64,000 nt of DNA from Occultella aeris. GTDB lineage: Bacteria > Actinomycetota > Actinomycetes > Actinomycetales > Beutenbergiaceae. This document shows, one piece after another, positions 7,870 through 17,143 of this stretch. Numbering within the stretch: the first letter of the stretch is position 1; the number at the start of each line of letters is the position of its first letter. The stretch spans positions 240,351-304,350 of the forward strand of contig NZ_CACRYJ010000017.1 in NCBI RefSeq assembly GCF_902703175.1, given 5' to 3'. The position numbers and the translations under genes were made by a program. The notes under the pieces are model-generated. The model did not search any database, was not told where the DNA came from, and worked only from the letters and a program-made list of their open reading frames with translations.

Positions 7870-9030
7870 ATGCCAGCCCAGAGCACACCGGCCCGCCCGT
7901 TGGACGGGCTGCTCGTCGCGGACCTCTCCCGGGTGCTCGCCGGCCCGTACGCGACGATGCTGCTGGCGGACCTGGGCGCCGACGTGATCAAGGTCGAGTC
8001 CCCCGGCGGCGACGACACCCGCACCTGGGTCCCCCCGGTCCGGCCGGACGGCGTGTCCACCTACTACGCCTCGATCAACCGGAACAAGCGCTCGATCGTG
8101 CTGGACTTCAAGAACGGGACGGACCTTGCCGCGGCGCAGGAGCTGGCGCGCCGCGCGGACGTGCTCGTGGAGAACTTCAAACCCGGGGGCCTCGCGAAGT
8201 TCGGGCTCGACTACGACTCCGTCAGCACGGCCAACCCCGCGATCATCTACTCCTCGATCAGTGGGTTCGGCTCCGGCGAAGGCGCCACGCTGCCGGGTTA
8301 CGACCTGATCGTGCAGGCGATGTCCGGACTGATGAGCCTGACCGGGGACGCCGACGGCCAGCCGTACCGGGCCGGGATCAGCGTCTTCGACGTCATGGCC
8401 GGGCTGCACTCGACCATCGGCATCCTGGCCGCCGTGCGACACCGCGAGCGCACCGGGCAGGGCCAGCACATCGAGGCGAGCCTGATGGCGTCCGCGATGA
8501 GCGGGCTGGTGAACCAGACGATGGCCTACGTCGGTGGCGGCGTCACCCCGATGCGGATGGGCAACGCCCACCCGAGCCTGTTCCCCTACGAGCCGCTGCC
8601 CACCGCTGACGACGACCTCATCATCACGGCCGGCAACGACACCCAGTTCCGGCGGCTGTGCGAGGTGCTCGGCATCCCCGAGGTCGCCGCCGACCCGCGG
8701 TTCGCCGAGAACGCCGGCCGCACCGAGCGCCGCGAAGAGCTTCGGCCCCTGCTCGTCGAGCGGCTCCGCACCCAGCCGGCGGAGGTCTGGTTCGAGGCTC
8801 TGAACGCCGTCGGGGTGGCCTGCGGGCCGATCAACACGATCGCGCAGGGAGTCGAGTACGCGCGCCGGCTCGGGCTGGAGCCCGAGGTGGCCGTGGGGCC
8901 CGACGGCGTCCCCGGGGTCCGTCATCCGCTCACCTACTCCGGAACGTCTCCGCGCTACGACCTCGCCCCTCCGGGGCTCGGGGAGCACACCGACGAGATC
9001 CGCGCGTGGCTGGCCGAGGAGCACCGGTGA
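7870..9030 (+). CDS. Class III CoA-transferase (CaiB/BaiF family)
   Basis: A 386-residue enzyme that moves CoA from a donor thioester to a carboxylic acid. The N-terminal signature PLDGLLVADLSRVLAGPYATM..GADVIKVE is clear and the catalytic Asp is Asp145 in LPGYDLIVQAMSG. The length matches the family. ATG 7870 has GGAAGGAA 4 nt upstream; an ATG at 7822 lies inside the operator and is rejected. It starts the operon that continues with the citryl-CoA-lyase-like gene (GTGA overlap) and the LigB/LigA genes, suggesting it activates the acid that the lyase then splits (inference). Confidence 0.92.
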   Translation: MPAQSTPARPLDGLLVADLSRVLAGPYATMLLADLGADVIKVESPGGDDTRTWVPPVRPDGVSTYYASINRNKRSIVLDFKNGTDLAAAQELARRADVLVENFKPGGLAKFGLDYDSVSTANPAIIYSSISGFGSGEGATLPGYDLIVQAMSGLMSLTGDADGQPYRAGISVFDVMAGLHSTIGILAAVRHRERTGQGQHIEASLMASAMSGLVNQTMAYVGGGVTPMRMGNAHPSLFPYEPLPTADDDLIITAGNDTQFRRLCEVLGIPEVAADPRFAENAGRTERREELRPLLVERLRTQPAEVWFEALNAVGVACGPINTIAQGVEYARRLGLEPEVAVGPDGVPGVRHPLTYSGTSPRYDLAPPGLGEHTDEIRAWLAEEHR

Positions 9031-9833
9031 CCGACCAGCCCCGCTACCCCACGTCGCTCGGCACGTCGAGTGCCACCGAGATCCATCTGCTCGGCCACGA
9101 TCTTGCCGAGGACCTGATGGGCACCGTCGGGTTCGGCGAGCTCGCGTTCTGGCTGGTGGCGATGCGCCGCCCGAGCGCCGGGGAGGTCCGGGTGTTCGAG
9201 TCGGTCCTGGTCGCGCTCACCGACCACGGCTTCACCCCCACGGCGATCGCCGCCCGGCTGACCGACCTGAGCGCGCCCGGTGCGCTGCAGGGGGCGGTGG
9301 CCGCCGGGATCCTCGGCGGCGGATCGAGGTATCTCGGCGTCACCGAGGACACCGGGATCTTCCTGGCGCAGATCCTCACCGAGGCCGCGCAACCGCTGCC
9401 GGACACCGAGGCCGGCTGGGACGAGCTCGCGGCGACCGCCCTCCGGGCGCAGCGGGCCGCCGGCGCGAAGGTCCCGGGTCTCGGGCACCCGGTGCACAAA
9501 CAGGGCGACCCCCGCACGCCACGGCTGATCGCGATCGCCGACGAGGAAGGACTGCACGGTCCGCACCTGCGCCTGTTCGAGGCGCTCGGCCGGATGAGCG
9601 AGCCGGTGCTCGGACGAGCCCTGCCCCTCAACGGTGCCGGGGTGTGCGGGGCCGCGCTGGCCGATCTCGGCCTGCCCGTGGAGATGCTCCGCGGCTTCGC
9701 GCTCCTTGCCCGCACCGCCGGCCTGCTGGGCCAGATCGCCGAGGAGCGCCGCAACCCGATCGCCCCGGCCATCTACGCGGCGGTCGACCGCAACGCCGTC
9801 TACGTACCCCCGCTCGAGCCGGACGTACCCTGA
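9027..9833 (+). CDS. Citryl-CoA lyase-like protein (citrate synthase fold)
   Basis: A 268-residue protein of the short citrate-synthase-like group usually named citryl-CoA lyase, far shorter than a true citrate synthase (about 370-430). It keeps the glycine-rich SAPGALQGAVAAGILGGG segment and the GLGHPVHKQGDPRTPRL motif with His154. At the place where citrate synthases and typical lyases carry the catalytic Asp (NVD), this protein has Asn-Gly-Ala (residues 202-204, ALPLNGAGVCGA). The GTG start at 9027 overlaps the CoA-transferase stop. With a CoA-transferase before it and a LigAB-type dioxygenase after it, a role in retro-Claisen or retro-aldol cleavage of a tricarboxylic ring-cleavage product as its CoA ester is plausible but inferred. 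Confidence 0.78.
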   Translation: MTDQPRYPTSLGTSSATEIHLLGHDLAEDLMGTVGFGELAFWLVAMRRPSAGEVRVFESVLVALTDHGFTPTAIAARLTDLSAPGALQGAVAAGILGGGSRYLGVTEDTGIFLAQILTEAAQPLPDTEAGWDELAATALRAQRAAGAKVPGLGHPVHKQGDPRTPRLIAIADEEGLHGPHLRLFEALGRMSEPVLGRALPLNGAGVCGAALADLGLPVEMLRGFALLARTAGLLGQIAEERRNPIAPAIYAAVDRNAVYVPPLEPDVP

Positions 9834-9872
9834 CCGACCCGCCACCGCCGTCGACCCACGAAGGAGCCCGAA

Positions 9873-10736
9873 GTGGCCCAGCTCACCGCCGTGCTGGCCA
9901 GCACGCACCACCCCTTCTACTACCAGGCCACCACGTCACCTCCGCAGGAGCGGCCTCCGTTCGCCGCGGAGTGGCAGCGCAAGGTGGAGGCCTACCGGGA
10001 GACCCTCACCGCGGCCCGGCCGGACGTGTTGGTCATGGTCGGCGCCGACCACTTCCACCAGTTCTTCCTCGACAACTACCCGCAGTTCCTGATCGGGCGG
10101 GCGGAACGCTACGACGCCACGTTCTACAACGAGGAGCGCGAGTTCGGGCTGCCCAAGTACGTCCTCGACGGCGACGTCGAGCTCTCCCGGTACCTGCACG
10201 AGGGTCTGCTCGAGCGGGACTTCGACTTCTCGTTCTCGCACGAGCTGAAACTCGACCATTCGATCATCTGCCCGATCATCACAGTGCGGCCCGAGGCGGA
10301 CCTGCCGGTGGTGCCGATCTACACGAACATCTTCGCGCCGCCACTGCCGTCGCCGAAGCGGTTCTGGCAGGTCGGCCGGGCGATCCGGGAGGTCATCGAC
10401 GCCTATCCCTCGGACCTGCGCGTGGCGGCGATCGGCACCGGGCACCTGTCGCTCGAGCTCGGCGGACCGCGCCAGTTCGGTGAGCACGGCCCGGACCCGG
10501 AGTTCGACCGGAACGCGATCGAGTGGCTCGCTACCGGGAACGTCGACGCGATCCTGGAGAACGTGACGCACGAGTCGATGGCGGGCGCGGGCAATGCCAC
10601 GCACGGGTTCATGGACCTGCTGCTGATGATGGGCATCGCGGGTGACGGCGTGCAGGCGGACTACGTCGACGAGCTCGACCTCTTCCACACCCGCGAGATG
10701 TACATGACCTGGTACCCGAACGGAGCCCCGGCATGA
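9873..10736 (+). CDS. Extradiol ring-cleavage dioxygenase, LigB-type catalytic subunit
   Basis: A 287-residue class III (protocatechuate 4,5-dioxygenase superfamily) enzyme that opens a catechol-type ring with Fe(II) and O2. Likely iron ligands are His12 (ASTHHP), His60 (VGADHFHQFF) and Glu234 (NVTHESM); His191 (GTGHLSLELGG) matches the catalytic base of LigB and His123/His129 lie at the pocket. GTG 9873 is preceded by AAGGAG. The downstream gene starts within its stop codon (ATGA) and encodes the small LigA-like subunit. The order B then A is the reverse of Sphingobium ligAB. The exact substrate (protocatechuate, gallate or another triol) is not readable. Confidence 0.9.
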   Translation: MAQLTAVLASTHHPFYYQATTSPPQERPPFAAEWQRKVEAYRETLTAARPDVLVMVGADHFHQFFLDNYPQFLIGRAERYDATFYNEEREFGLPKYVLDGDVELSRYLHEGLLERDFDFSFSHELKLDHSIICPIITVRPEADLPVVPIYTNIFAPPLPSPKRFWQVGRAIREVIDAYPSDLRVAAIGTGHLSLELGGPRQFGEHGPDPEFDRNAIEWLATGNVDAILENVTHESMAGAGNATHGFMDLLLMMGIAGDGVQADYVDELDLFHTREMYMTWYPNGAPA

Positions 10737-11098
10737 GCACGTACTACGTGGACAAGTTCCTCTACACGATCGACCGGGACCCGAAGTGGGTGCAGCGGTA
10801 CAAGGACGATCCGGCCGGCACCGTCGAGGCGTGGGAGCAGGAGGTGGGGCGTTGGCTCAACGACTCCGAGGAGACCACCGTGCTGTCCTTCACCGATGCC
10901 GAGCGGGCCGCGCTGGCCGCGCACGACTACGTCTGGCTGTTCGAGCACGGGGCGCACTTCTTCCTCAACCTGACGCTGTTCATCGCGCTGTACGACGAGG
11001 AGTTCACCCTCGAGCAGGGTCCGTTGTCCTTCCAGCGCGAGTTCGGCCGGAAGCTGAGCCACTGGCTCGGCAAGGAGTACCCCTCGGTGGGTCTCTGA
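10733..11098 (+). CDS. LigA-like small subunit of extradiol dioxygenase
   Basis: A 121-residue all-helical protein resembling the alpha (LigA) subunit of protocatechuate 4,5-dioxygenase, which covers the active site of the LigB subunit. Visible features are YVDKFLYTIDRDPKW, the acidic helix AALAAHDYVWLFEHGAHFF and a C-terminal SHWLGKEYPSVGL. It overlaps ligB by 4 bp, so the pair is expressed in equal amounts, and it is the last gene of the operon. Confidence 0.8.
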   Translation: MSTYYVDKFLYTIDRDPKWVQRYKDDPAGTVEAWEQEVGRWLNDSEETTVLSFTDAERAALAAHDYVWLFEHGAHFFLNLTLFIALYDEEFTLEQGPLSFQREFGRKLSHWLGKEYPSVGL

Positions 11099-11166
11099 CC
11101 GGGCGCGCGGAAGGTTCCACCCCTCGGCCACGCGTGCGGGCGCTGGTCCTGTGGTTGCATGCGGAC

Positions 11167-11937
11167 ATGACCACGCGAGCCGCCCGCGGCCTGGCCACCC
11201 TGGGACTCGGCGCTGGTCTGCTCGCGGGCTGCGGGCTCCTCCCCGGCGGTAGCGGCGGGCCGGACGCCACCGAGTTCTTCACCGGGGCCGAGGAAGTTGC
11301 GCTGGCCGAGGCGGTCGAGGCCGGCGACGAGGACGAAGTCACGCGGCTGGTCGCCGACGGCGCCGATCCGGACGCGCGAGGTACCGAGGACCTCACCATG
11401 GCGCAGTGGGCCATCCACGTCGAGAGCGCGGACGGGCTCGCCGCCCTCCTCGATGCCGGTGCCGACCCGGACCTGACCGGTTGGGCCGGGAAGACCCCGC
11501 TGGAGGACACCGTGGACGTGAACACGTCCGACGCCACGTCGGAGACGATGATCCCGATCCTGCTCGCGGCCGGGGCCGACGTGGACGCGCAGAACTCCAT
11601 CACGGGGGTGACCGCGCTGGGAGCGGCATGCGTGACGTCCTCCGACCTGGCCATCGGCCTGCTCCTCGACGGTGGCGCGGATCCGGACGGCGGCGACGCG
11701 AACGGCAGTCGGCCTCTGCACGACTGCGCCCGGGTCAACCGCGGCGCCCAGCTGATCGTGCTGCTGGATGCCGGGGCCGACCCGCTCGCCCTGACCAGCA
11801 GTGGCACGAGCTTCCAGGACCACTACTTCGGGTACGACCCGGAGTTGCTGAACGAGCGGGCCGCCGGCGAGCGCGCCGACGTCATCGCGTGGCTCGAGGC
11901 GAACAGGATCCCGGTCATCCCGGAGGCCTACGCCTGA
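11167..11937 (+). CDS. Ankyrin-repeat lipoprotein
   Basis: A 256-residue exported protein. The signal peptide ends in the lipobox LLAGC (Cys22), after which a Gly-rich linker leads into five or so ankyrin repeats, each with a DAGADPD- or AAGADVD-like turn (for example LLDAGADPDLTG, LLAAGADVDAQN, LLDGGADPDGGD). It should be anchored on the outer face of the membrane and bind a protein partner; the partner is unknown. Its last 10 bp overlap the end of the converging Gfo/Idh/MocA gene. A weak -10-like TTGCAT lies 6 nt before the ATG, so the transcript may be leaderless. Confidence 0.85.
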   Translation: MTTRAARGLATLGLGAGLLAGCGLLPGGSGGPDATEFFTGAEEVALAEAVEAGDEDEVTRLVADGADPDARGTEDLTMAQWAIHVESADGLAALLDAGADPDLTGWAGKTPLEDTVDVNTSDATSETMIPILLAAGADVDAQNSITGVTALGAACVTSSDLAIGLLLDGGADPDGGDANGSRPLHDCARVNRGAQLIVLLDAGADPLALTSSGTSFQDHYFGYDPELLNERAAGERADVIAWLEANRIPVIPEAYA

Positions 11938-13061
11938 CCTCGGTTCGTCCTCCCGAGTCCTTCGCGCACCGATGGCCACGACAACAGCGCGCTGCGGACG
12001 TCGTCGCGCTGCTCGGCCGCGAGCGCGTCGGCGTACGCCCGCTCGAGGACGTCGTCGATCGCGACCCGCTGCCCGGTGCCCGCCGACGCGACCGCCGCCT
12101 CGACCATCGCGAGGCTGAGCACGTTGTCCGCGACCTCGCACATCACCGGAGCACCGCGCATGCCGGCGACGAACGCGGCCAGGGACCCGACGAGTTCCCG
12201 TCCGGGATCGGCCACATCGGTGAGGTCGACCGGTTCCGGACCCTCCACCACCGGCAGGCGGTCACCGTCCCAGGTCGCGCTGCCGTGTTCGGCCGAGAGC
12301 CGCCAGTCCCCGTTCCAGGACGTCTCCAGCCCGGGCGCACACCAGGACCCGCTGTAGGAGAACCGCGCCCCGTCACTCATCTCGAACGTCGCGATCGCGC
12401 AGGCGTCACCGTCGAACCAGCTCCACGGCGGGTTGAACGACTCGGCGTAGACCGCGACCGGGTCGGCGTCGAGCAGGAACCGGGCCAGGTCGAACTGGTG
12501 GATCGCCATATCGACGATCAGCGGCTGCGGCATGCGCTCGCGGAACCCGCCGAAGTGCGGCGCCTTGTAGAAGTCGACGGCGAGGGTCCCCGCGGTCCCG
12601 AGCGCACGGGCGGCCTCGCGCAGTTGAAACGCCTCCCGGAGGTAGCGGCGGGACTGGCTGACGACGACCCGTCGCCCGGTCAGCTGGGTCGCCGCCACGA
12701 GCGAGAGGGCCTCGGCGACGGTCTCGGTGACCGGCTTCTCACCGAGCACGTCGAGCCCGGTGAACAGGGCCGCCGTCGTGATCGCGTGGTGCGCCGTCGG
12801 GACTGCGACATCGACGACGGCGGTCGCGCCCGCCTCGCGGGCGACCGTCACCAGGTCCGTGCCCACCACGACGTCGCCTGCGGCGAGCCCGGCCGGGGCG
12901 GCGGCGAGTGCCGCCGCCGCCCCGGCGAGGTCCAGGTCGACCAGGCCGACGAGCTCGGTGTCCGGATTGGCCGCGATCACGTTCAGCCAGGCCCGGCCCA
13001 TGCTGCCGGCGCCGACCTGGACGAGCCGCAGCGGCGCCCCCGAGGGCCCCGCCGGGCTCAC
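11928..13061 (-). CDS. Gfo/Idh/MocA oxidoreductase, ThuB-like
   Basis: A 377-residue NAD(P)-dependent sugar dehydrogenase. The Rossmann motif [10 protein letters not shown] starts at about residue 16, the catalytic EKP is in [12 protein letters not shown], and the C-terminal alpha/beta domain contains [15 protein letters not shown]. The GTG start overlaps the stop of the ThuA-like gene (GTGA). A ThuA next to a Gfo/Idh/MocA gene behind a sugar importer is the layout of the rhizobial trehalose/maltitol thuEFGKAB operon, where ThuA and ThuB make 3-keto-disaccharides. Here the same job is inferred, not proven. Confidence 0.9.
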   Translation of the reverse strand: MSPAGPSGAPLRLVQVGAGSMGRAWLNVIAANPDTELVGLVDLDLAGAAAALAAAPAGLAAGDVVVGTDLVTVAREAGATAVVDVAVPTAHHAITTAALFTGLDVLGEKPVTETVAEALSLVAATQLTGRRVVVSQSRRYLREAFQLREAARALGTAGTLAVDFYKAPHFGGFRERMPQPLIVDMAIHQFDLARFLLDADPVAVYAESFNPPWSWFDGDACAIATFEMSDGARFSYSGSWCAPGLETSWNGDWRLSAEHGSATWDGDRLPVVEGPEPVDLTDVADPGRELVGSLAAFVAGMRGAPVMCEVADNVLSLAMVEAAVASAGTGQRVAIDDVLERAYADALAAEQRDDVRSALLSWPSVREGLGRTNRGQA

Positions 13062-13879
13062 TCGGCGCCCGCTGGTTCGGTGGCCCGCTGCTCGGCCGCG
13101 GCAGTGGCTTCGGCGCTCAGTGCACCGCCGTAGCCGTGACCGTTGTAGAAGTCCTCCGTCTCGTACCGCAGCAGGGTCGGCAGGCTCCGCTCGGGCCGCA
13201 CCGTATGCGCCCACTCGACGCCGTTCGAGATGACCCGGCGCACCCCCTCGTGGAAGTAGGTCGGGAAGTCCTGGTCGCCGGGGCGGAAGTAGAAGATCCT
13301 GCCGTGGCCGCGCCGGAACGTGCAGCCGGACCGGAACACCTCGCCGCCACTGAACGAGGAGATGAAGATGAGCTCGTCCGGGGTGGGGATGTCGAACTGC
13401 TCGCCGTACATCTCGTCCTCCTCGATGATCATCGGGTGCGGGATGCCCTGGGCGATCGGGTGCGTCGCGTCGACCGTCCACACGAGCTCGCGGTCATGCT
13501 CGGTACGCCAGCGCAGCGTGCAGGTGGTGCCCATCAGCTTCACGAACAGTTTCGACCAGTGCCCCGAGTGCAGCACTATCAGCCCCATGCCCTCCAGCAC
13601 GTGCCGGTGGGCCCGCTCGACCACCTCGTCGGCAACCTCGCCGTGCGCGGCGTGTCCCCACCAGATCAGCACGTCGGTGTCGGCCAGCGCCTCCTCGGTC
13701 AGGCCGTGCTCGGGCTCGTCCAGGGTGGTGGTGCGCACCCGGACTCGACTGCCGAGGTTCGCCTCGATCCCCTGTGCGATCGCCCCGTGCATCCCGTCGG
13801 GATAGCGCTGCGCGACAGCCGGTTCGAGCTGCTCGTGACGGTTCTCGCCCCAGACGAGGACCCGGATCGGTTCAGACAT
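13058..13879 (-). CDS. ThuA domain protein (trehalose-utilisation type)
   Basis: A 273-residue protein of the ThuA family, a class I glutamine-amidotransferase-like fold. It begins [16 protein letters not shown] and carries [28 protein letters not shown] and a [13 protein letters not shown] segment. AGGAG lies 8 nt before the ATG. It sits between the permease MalG-type gene (31 bp) and the ThuB-like gene (4-bp overlap). ThuA is known to act with ThuB in forming 3-keto sugars during trehalose or sucrose-isomer use; the substrate here is unknown. Confidence 0.9.
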   Translation of the reverse strand: MSEPIRVLVWGENRHEQLEPAVAQRYPDGMHGAIAQGIEANLGSRVRVRTTTLDEPEHGLTEEALADTDVLIWWGHAAHGEVADEVVERAHRHVLEGMGLIVLHSGHWSKLFVKLMGTTCTLRWRTEHDRELVWTVDATHPIAQGIPHPMIIEEDEMYGEQFDIPTPDELIFISSFSGGEVFRSGCTFRRGHGRIFYFRPGDQDFPTYFHEGVRRVISNGVEWAHTVRPERSLPTLLRYETEDFYNGHGYGGALSAEATAAAEQRATEPAGAE

Positions 13880-13910
13880 GTGTGGACTCCTAGGTTGTGG
13901 GTGAGGGGAC

Positions 13911-14792
13911 TCAGGACTTGACCGCGCCGCCGGTGACCCCGGCCGCGACGTAGCGCTGGGCGAGGACCAGCAGGGCGATGGCCGGCAGCGAGGACAGTAC
14001 GGCGGTCGCCATGATCGGCGACCAGTCGCTCACGAAGCCCCCGATGTAGCTGTACAGGCCGAGCGTGATCGGACGCATGCTCTCCGACGTCGTCAGCGTG
14101 AGCGCGAACAGGAAGTCGCCCCACGCGAACAGGAAGGTGAACAGCGCCGAGGTGATGAGGGCGTTGCGGCTGATCGGCAGCACGACGGACACGAACGCGC
14201 GGACCGGGCCTGCGCCGTCGACGTAGGCGGCCTCGACGATCGAGGCTGGGATGCTCATCATGAAGGCCCGCATCAGGATGATCGAGAACGGGATGCCTGC
14301 CGCCGAGTCGGCCAGGATCAGGCCGGCGTAGGTGTTCAGCAGCCCGAGGTCGCTGTACGCGCTGTACAGGGCGTTCGCGACGACGATGCCGGGAACCATC
14401 TGGGTGGTCAGCACCGCGAACAGGAACACCACGACCCACTTGCCGAACCGGAAGTGCGCCAGGGCGTACGCCGCCGGGGCCGCGATCAGCAGGCTGAACA
14501 CCACGGCGCCGAGGCTGACGACCAGGCTCGTCACCAGGTTGCCGCCCTGCTCCGCCAGTGCCGTCCGGTATCCGTCGAAGGAGAGGTCGAGGGGCAGCCA
14601 CGGCGTCGCCGAGGCATTGCCCGCCGGCTGCAGCGAGACGTTGAGCATCCAATAGAGCGGGAAGAGCATGACGGCGATGATGATCACGCCGAGGATCGTG
14701 TGGCCGGGCCGGCGCGGGGTGGGCACCTTGGACGGGCGACCGGCGGCGTCGCCACCGGCGGTTCGCCGGGCGATCGGAACTGCGGCACTCAT
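13911..14792 (-). CDS. Sugar ABC transporter permease, MalG type
   Basis: A 293-residue membrane protein with about six spans, starting with [19 protein letters not shown]. The EAA loop that docks on the ATPase is [15 protein letters not shown] clear GGAGG precedes the ATG at 14792. It is the third gene of the LacI-controlled operon, 14 bp after the MalF-type permease. Confidence 0.95.
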   Translation of the reverse strand: MSAAVPIARRTAGGDAAGRPSKVPTPRRPGHTILGVIIIAVMLFPLYWMLNVSLQPAGNASATPWLPLDLSFDGYRTALAEQGGNLVTSLVVSLGAVVFSLLIAAPAAYALAHFRFGKWVVVFLFAVLTTQMVPGIVVANALYSAYSDLGLLNTYAGLILADSAAGIPFSIILMRAFMMSIPASIVEAAYVDGAGPVRAFVSVVLPISRNALITSALFTFLFAWGDFLFALTLTTSESMRPITLGLYSYIGGFVSDWSPIMATAVLSSLPAIALLVLAQRYVAAGVTGGAVKS

Positions 14793-14806
14793 GAGACCTC
14801 CAGCCT

Positions 14807-15766
14807 CTACTCGTCGATCGCGCGCCGGTTGAGGCGCAGGTAGACGATCGCGAATGCGAGCGAGATCAGCACCAGGATGTTGCCCAGGGCGGCGCCCACC
14901 CCGAAGTCGAACTCGCGGAACGACATGTGGTACGAGAACGTCGCGATCGTCTGGGTCGCGTTGGCGGGCCCTCCGTTCGTCAGACCCAGGATGACGTCGA
15001 GCACCTTCAGGGTGTACACGACGCCAAGCACGAGGACCACCGTCACCACCGGCCGCAGCAGTGGCCAGGTGATGTGCCGGAACGCGCGGGCTCCGGTGGC
15101 CCCGTCGAGTGAGCCCGCCTCGTACAGTTCCTCGGGGATCTCCTGCAGGCCGCCGTACAGGATCGTCGCGTTGAAGGGGATGCCGAGCCAGATGTTGACG
15201 ATGATGACGGCGACCAACGCCAACGTCGTCGACGTCAGCCAGGCAGGACGTCCGTCCACGAACGGCAGCAGGTCGAGGGTCCGGTTCAGGACCCCGTGAT
15301 CGGTGTCGAGGATCCATCGCCAGACCGCCGACGCGGCGATCATCGGCACCAGCCACGGCAGCAGCAACAACGAGCGCAGCACGCCGGACAGCTGGAACCG
15401 CCGGTGGAAGAAGAGCGCGATGAGCAGACCGATCGTGAACTGCCCGACGATGGAGCCGACCGTGAACAATCCGGTGTTGAGCAGGGCTCGGTCGAACACC
15501 GGGTCGGTCAGGGCGGTGACGTAGTTCGCGAACCCGACCCAGGGCGCTTCGCCCGTGTAGAAGGTCCTGGTCGTGTACTCCTGGAAGCCCATGGTGATGT
15601 TCTTGACCACGGGGTAGCCGAAGAACAGCACCAGATAGACGGCAGCTGGGATCAGGAACGCGACCTGGACGAGTCGGCCGCGACCGACCGATCGGCGCCG
15701 GGCCGGCCGGGCCGGGGCCGGCGGCGCCAGCCCGCCGGACCCGGCCCGCACGTCGGTGGAGGTCAC
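14807..15766 (-). CDS. Sugar ABC transporter permease, MalF type
   Basis: A 319-residue permease with a basic N-terminus (PARRRSVGRGR), a first span VAFLIPAAVYLVLFFGY and the EAA loop EAGSLDGATGARAF. It lies 4 bp downstream of the solute-binding protein gene and partners with the MalG-type permease that follows. No ATP-binding subunit is encoded in the operon. Confidence 0.95.
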   Translation of the reverse strand: MTSTDVRAGSGGLAPPAPARPARRRSVGRGRLVQVAFLIPAAVYLVLFFGYPVVKNITMGFQEYTTRTFYTGEAPWVGFANYVTALTDPVFDRALLNTGLFTVGSIVGQFTIGLLIALFFHRRFQLSGVLRSLLLLPWLVPMIAASAVWRWILDTDHGVLNRTLDLLPFVDGRPAWLTSTTLALVAVIIVNIWLGIPFNATILYGGLQEIPEELYEAGSLDGATGARAFRHITWPLLRPVVTVVLVLGVVYTLKVLDVILGLTNGGPANATQTIATFSYHMSFREFDFGVGAALGNILVLISLAFAIVYLRLNRRAIDE

Positions 15767-15770
15767 CGGC

Positions 15771-17009
15771 TCAGCCGTTCTGCGCCTGGGCCAATGCGTC
15801 CTCCGGGCTCATGCCTCCGACGAGCGCGTTCTGGACCGCCTCGTAGATGGCCGTCGCCTGCGTCGGCCACTCCGGCCCGAGCTCTCCGGTGCGCGCGCGC
15901 AGGTCCGGGACCTGTTCGGCGAACGAGGCGAGGTTCGGGACCTGCTCGACGACGGCGTCGGACAGCGACGGGTCGGTCGGCACCGTGTTGGTCCCGACCG
16001 CGGCGTCGACCACCGCATCCTCCCCGACGAGGCACTGGACGAACTCGGCGGCGACGGCCATCCGCGCGTCGTCGCCGGTCTGCGGGACCGCCCAGGCCTC
16101 GCCGCCGAACGGCGAGGTCACGGTCTCGCCGGCCGCCGGCGCCGGGATGGGGACGATGCCGTACTCGAGCTCGGCGTTCTCCGCGAGCGTGCCGAAGTTC
16201 CAGGGCCCGTTGACCATCATCGCGGCGTTGCCGCTGGAGAACTGGTCCGCGACGTCCGCCTGCGACCAGGTGACCACCGACTGCGACATCGACCCGGAGT
16301 CCAGCAGGTCCTTCCACAGCTGCAGTGCTCCTGCGACCTCCGGAGTCGCGATGTCCGCCTCGTCGCCGCCGTTGGACCACATGAACGGCAGGAACTGCCA
16401 GGTGCCCTCGTAGGTGTTGATCGCCGACAGGGCGAGGCCGTACTGGTCCCCTTGGGTCAGCGCAGCGGCCGCGGTCTCGAGCTCCTCCCACGTGCCGGGC
16501 GGTTCGATCCCGGCGTCCGCCAGGACCTGGGTGTTGTAGAAGAGGGCGATCGTGTTGGTCACCGGCTGCAGCGCGTACAGCTCGTCCTCGTAGGTGGAGG
16601 CGGACAGCACGCCCTCGGCGATGCCGCCCGGGTCGAGATCGAACTCGGACAGCGGGGCCAGGGCGCCACTCTCAGCGATCTGCTGGACGTCGGGGTTGTC
16701 GAGCATGAGGACGTCCGGCAGGGTGCGCGAGGAACTCATCTGCAGCACCTTGGCGATGAGGTCGCCGCCAGGCACCGACTCGCGGTTCAGTTCCACGCCG
16801 ACCTCGGCGGCGCAGGCGTCGAGGACCCCCTGCCAGACGGTCTTGTTCGGGTCGTTGTTGTAGTAGTCGAGGACGTGCAGCTCGGTGACCTCGCCACCGT
16901 CACCATCGCCGCCACCACCACCGCCACCACCGCTGCACGCGGCCGCGAACATCAGCGGCACCGTGGCCGCCGCTGCGATCGCACCTCGGGATCTGGAGAA
17001 CCTGGTCAT
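15771..17009 (-). CDS. Extracellular solute-binding lipoprotein, sugar type (family 1)
   Basis: A 412-residue lipoprotein. The signal peptide MTRFSRSRGAIAAAATVP ends in the lipobox AAAC, followed by a Gly/Asp linker encoded by GCC/ACC-rich DNA, then the binding domain. It captures a carbohydrate outside the cell and delivers it to the two permeases downstream. ATG 17009 is chosen because AGAGGAAC lies just upstream and gives an intact signal peptide. A 14-bp palindromic LacI operator is 72 bp upstream of the start. Confidence 0.94.
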   Translation of the reverse strand: MTRFSRSRGAIAAAATVPLMFAAACSGGGGGGGGDGDGGEVTELHVLDYYNNDPNKTVWQGVLDACAAEVGVELNRESVPGGDLIAKVLQMSSSRTLPDVLMLDNPDVQQIAESGALAPLSEFDLDPGGIAEGVLSASTYEDELYALQPVTNTIALFYNTQVLADAGIEPPGTWEELETAAAALTQGDQYGLALSAINTYEGTWQFLPFMWSNGGDEADIATPEVAGALQLWKDLLDSGSMSQSVVTWSQADVADQFSSGNAAMMVNGPWNFGTLAENAELEYGIVPIPAPAAGETVTSPFGGEAWAVPQTGDDARMAVAAEFVQCLVGEDAVVDAAVGTNTVPTDPSLSDAVVEQVPNLASFAEQVPDLRARTGELGPEWPTQATAIYEAVQNALVGGMSPEDALAQAQNG

Positions 17010-17080
17010 CTCGTTCCTCTCTGTCGGGCCCACGTCCTCGTGGGCTGAACCGGACCGATCGTCGGGATCGGGCCCGGCAG

Positions 17081-17094
17081 TCGATACGTATCGA
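17081..17094. promoter_or_regulatory. LacI operator before the ThuAB-type operon
   Basis: TCGATACGTATCGA is a perfect 14-bp palindrome with the central CG typical of LacI/GalR sites. A near copy (one mismatch) overlaps the start of the lacI-type gene at 18225-18238, so one repressor probably binds both. Confidence 0.8.
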
Positions 17095-17143
17095 TTTTGA
17101 ATCGGATGTGTCGTTGTCGTCGGGCAGGATGTCGCGGCCGGCG

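Noticed and set aside
16900..16935. GCC/ACC tandem repeat in the binding-protein gene.
   Set aside because: It encodes the Gly-rich linker after the lipobox; the same is seen near 49290-49340. It is not a regulatory repeat.
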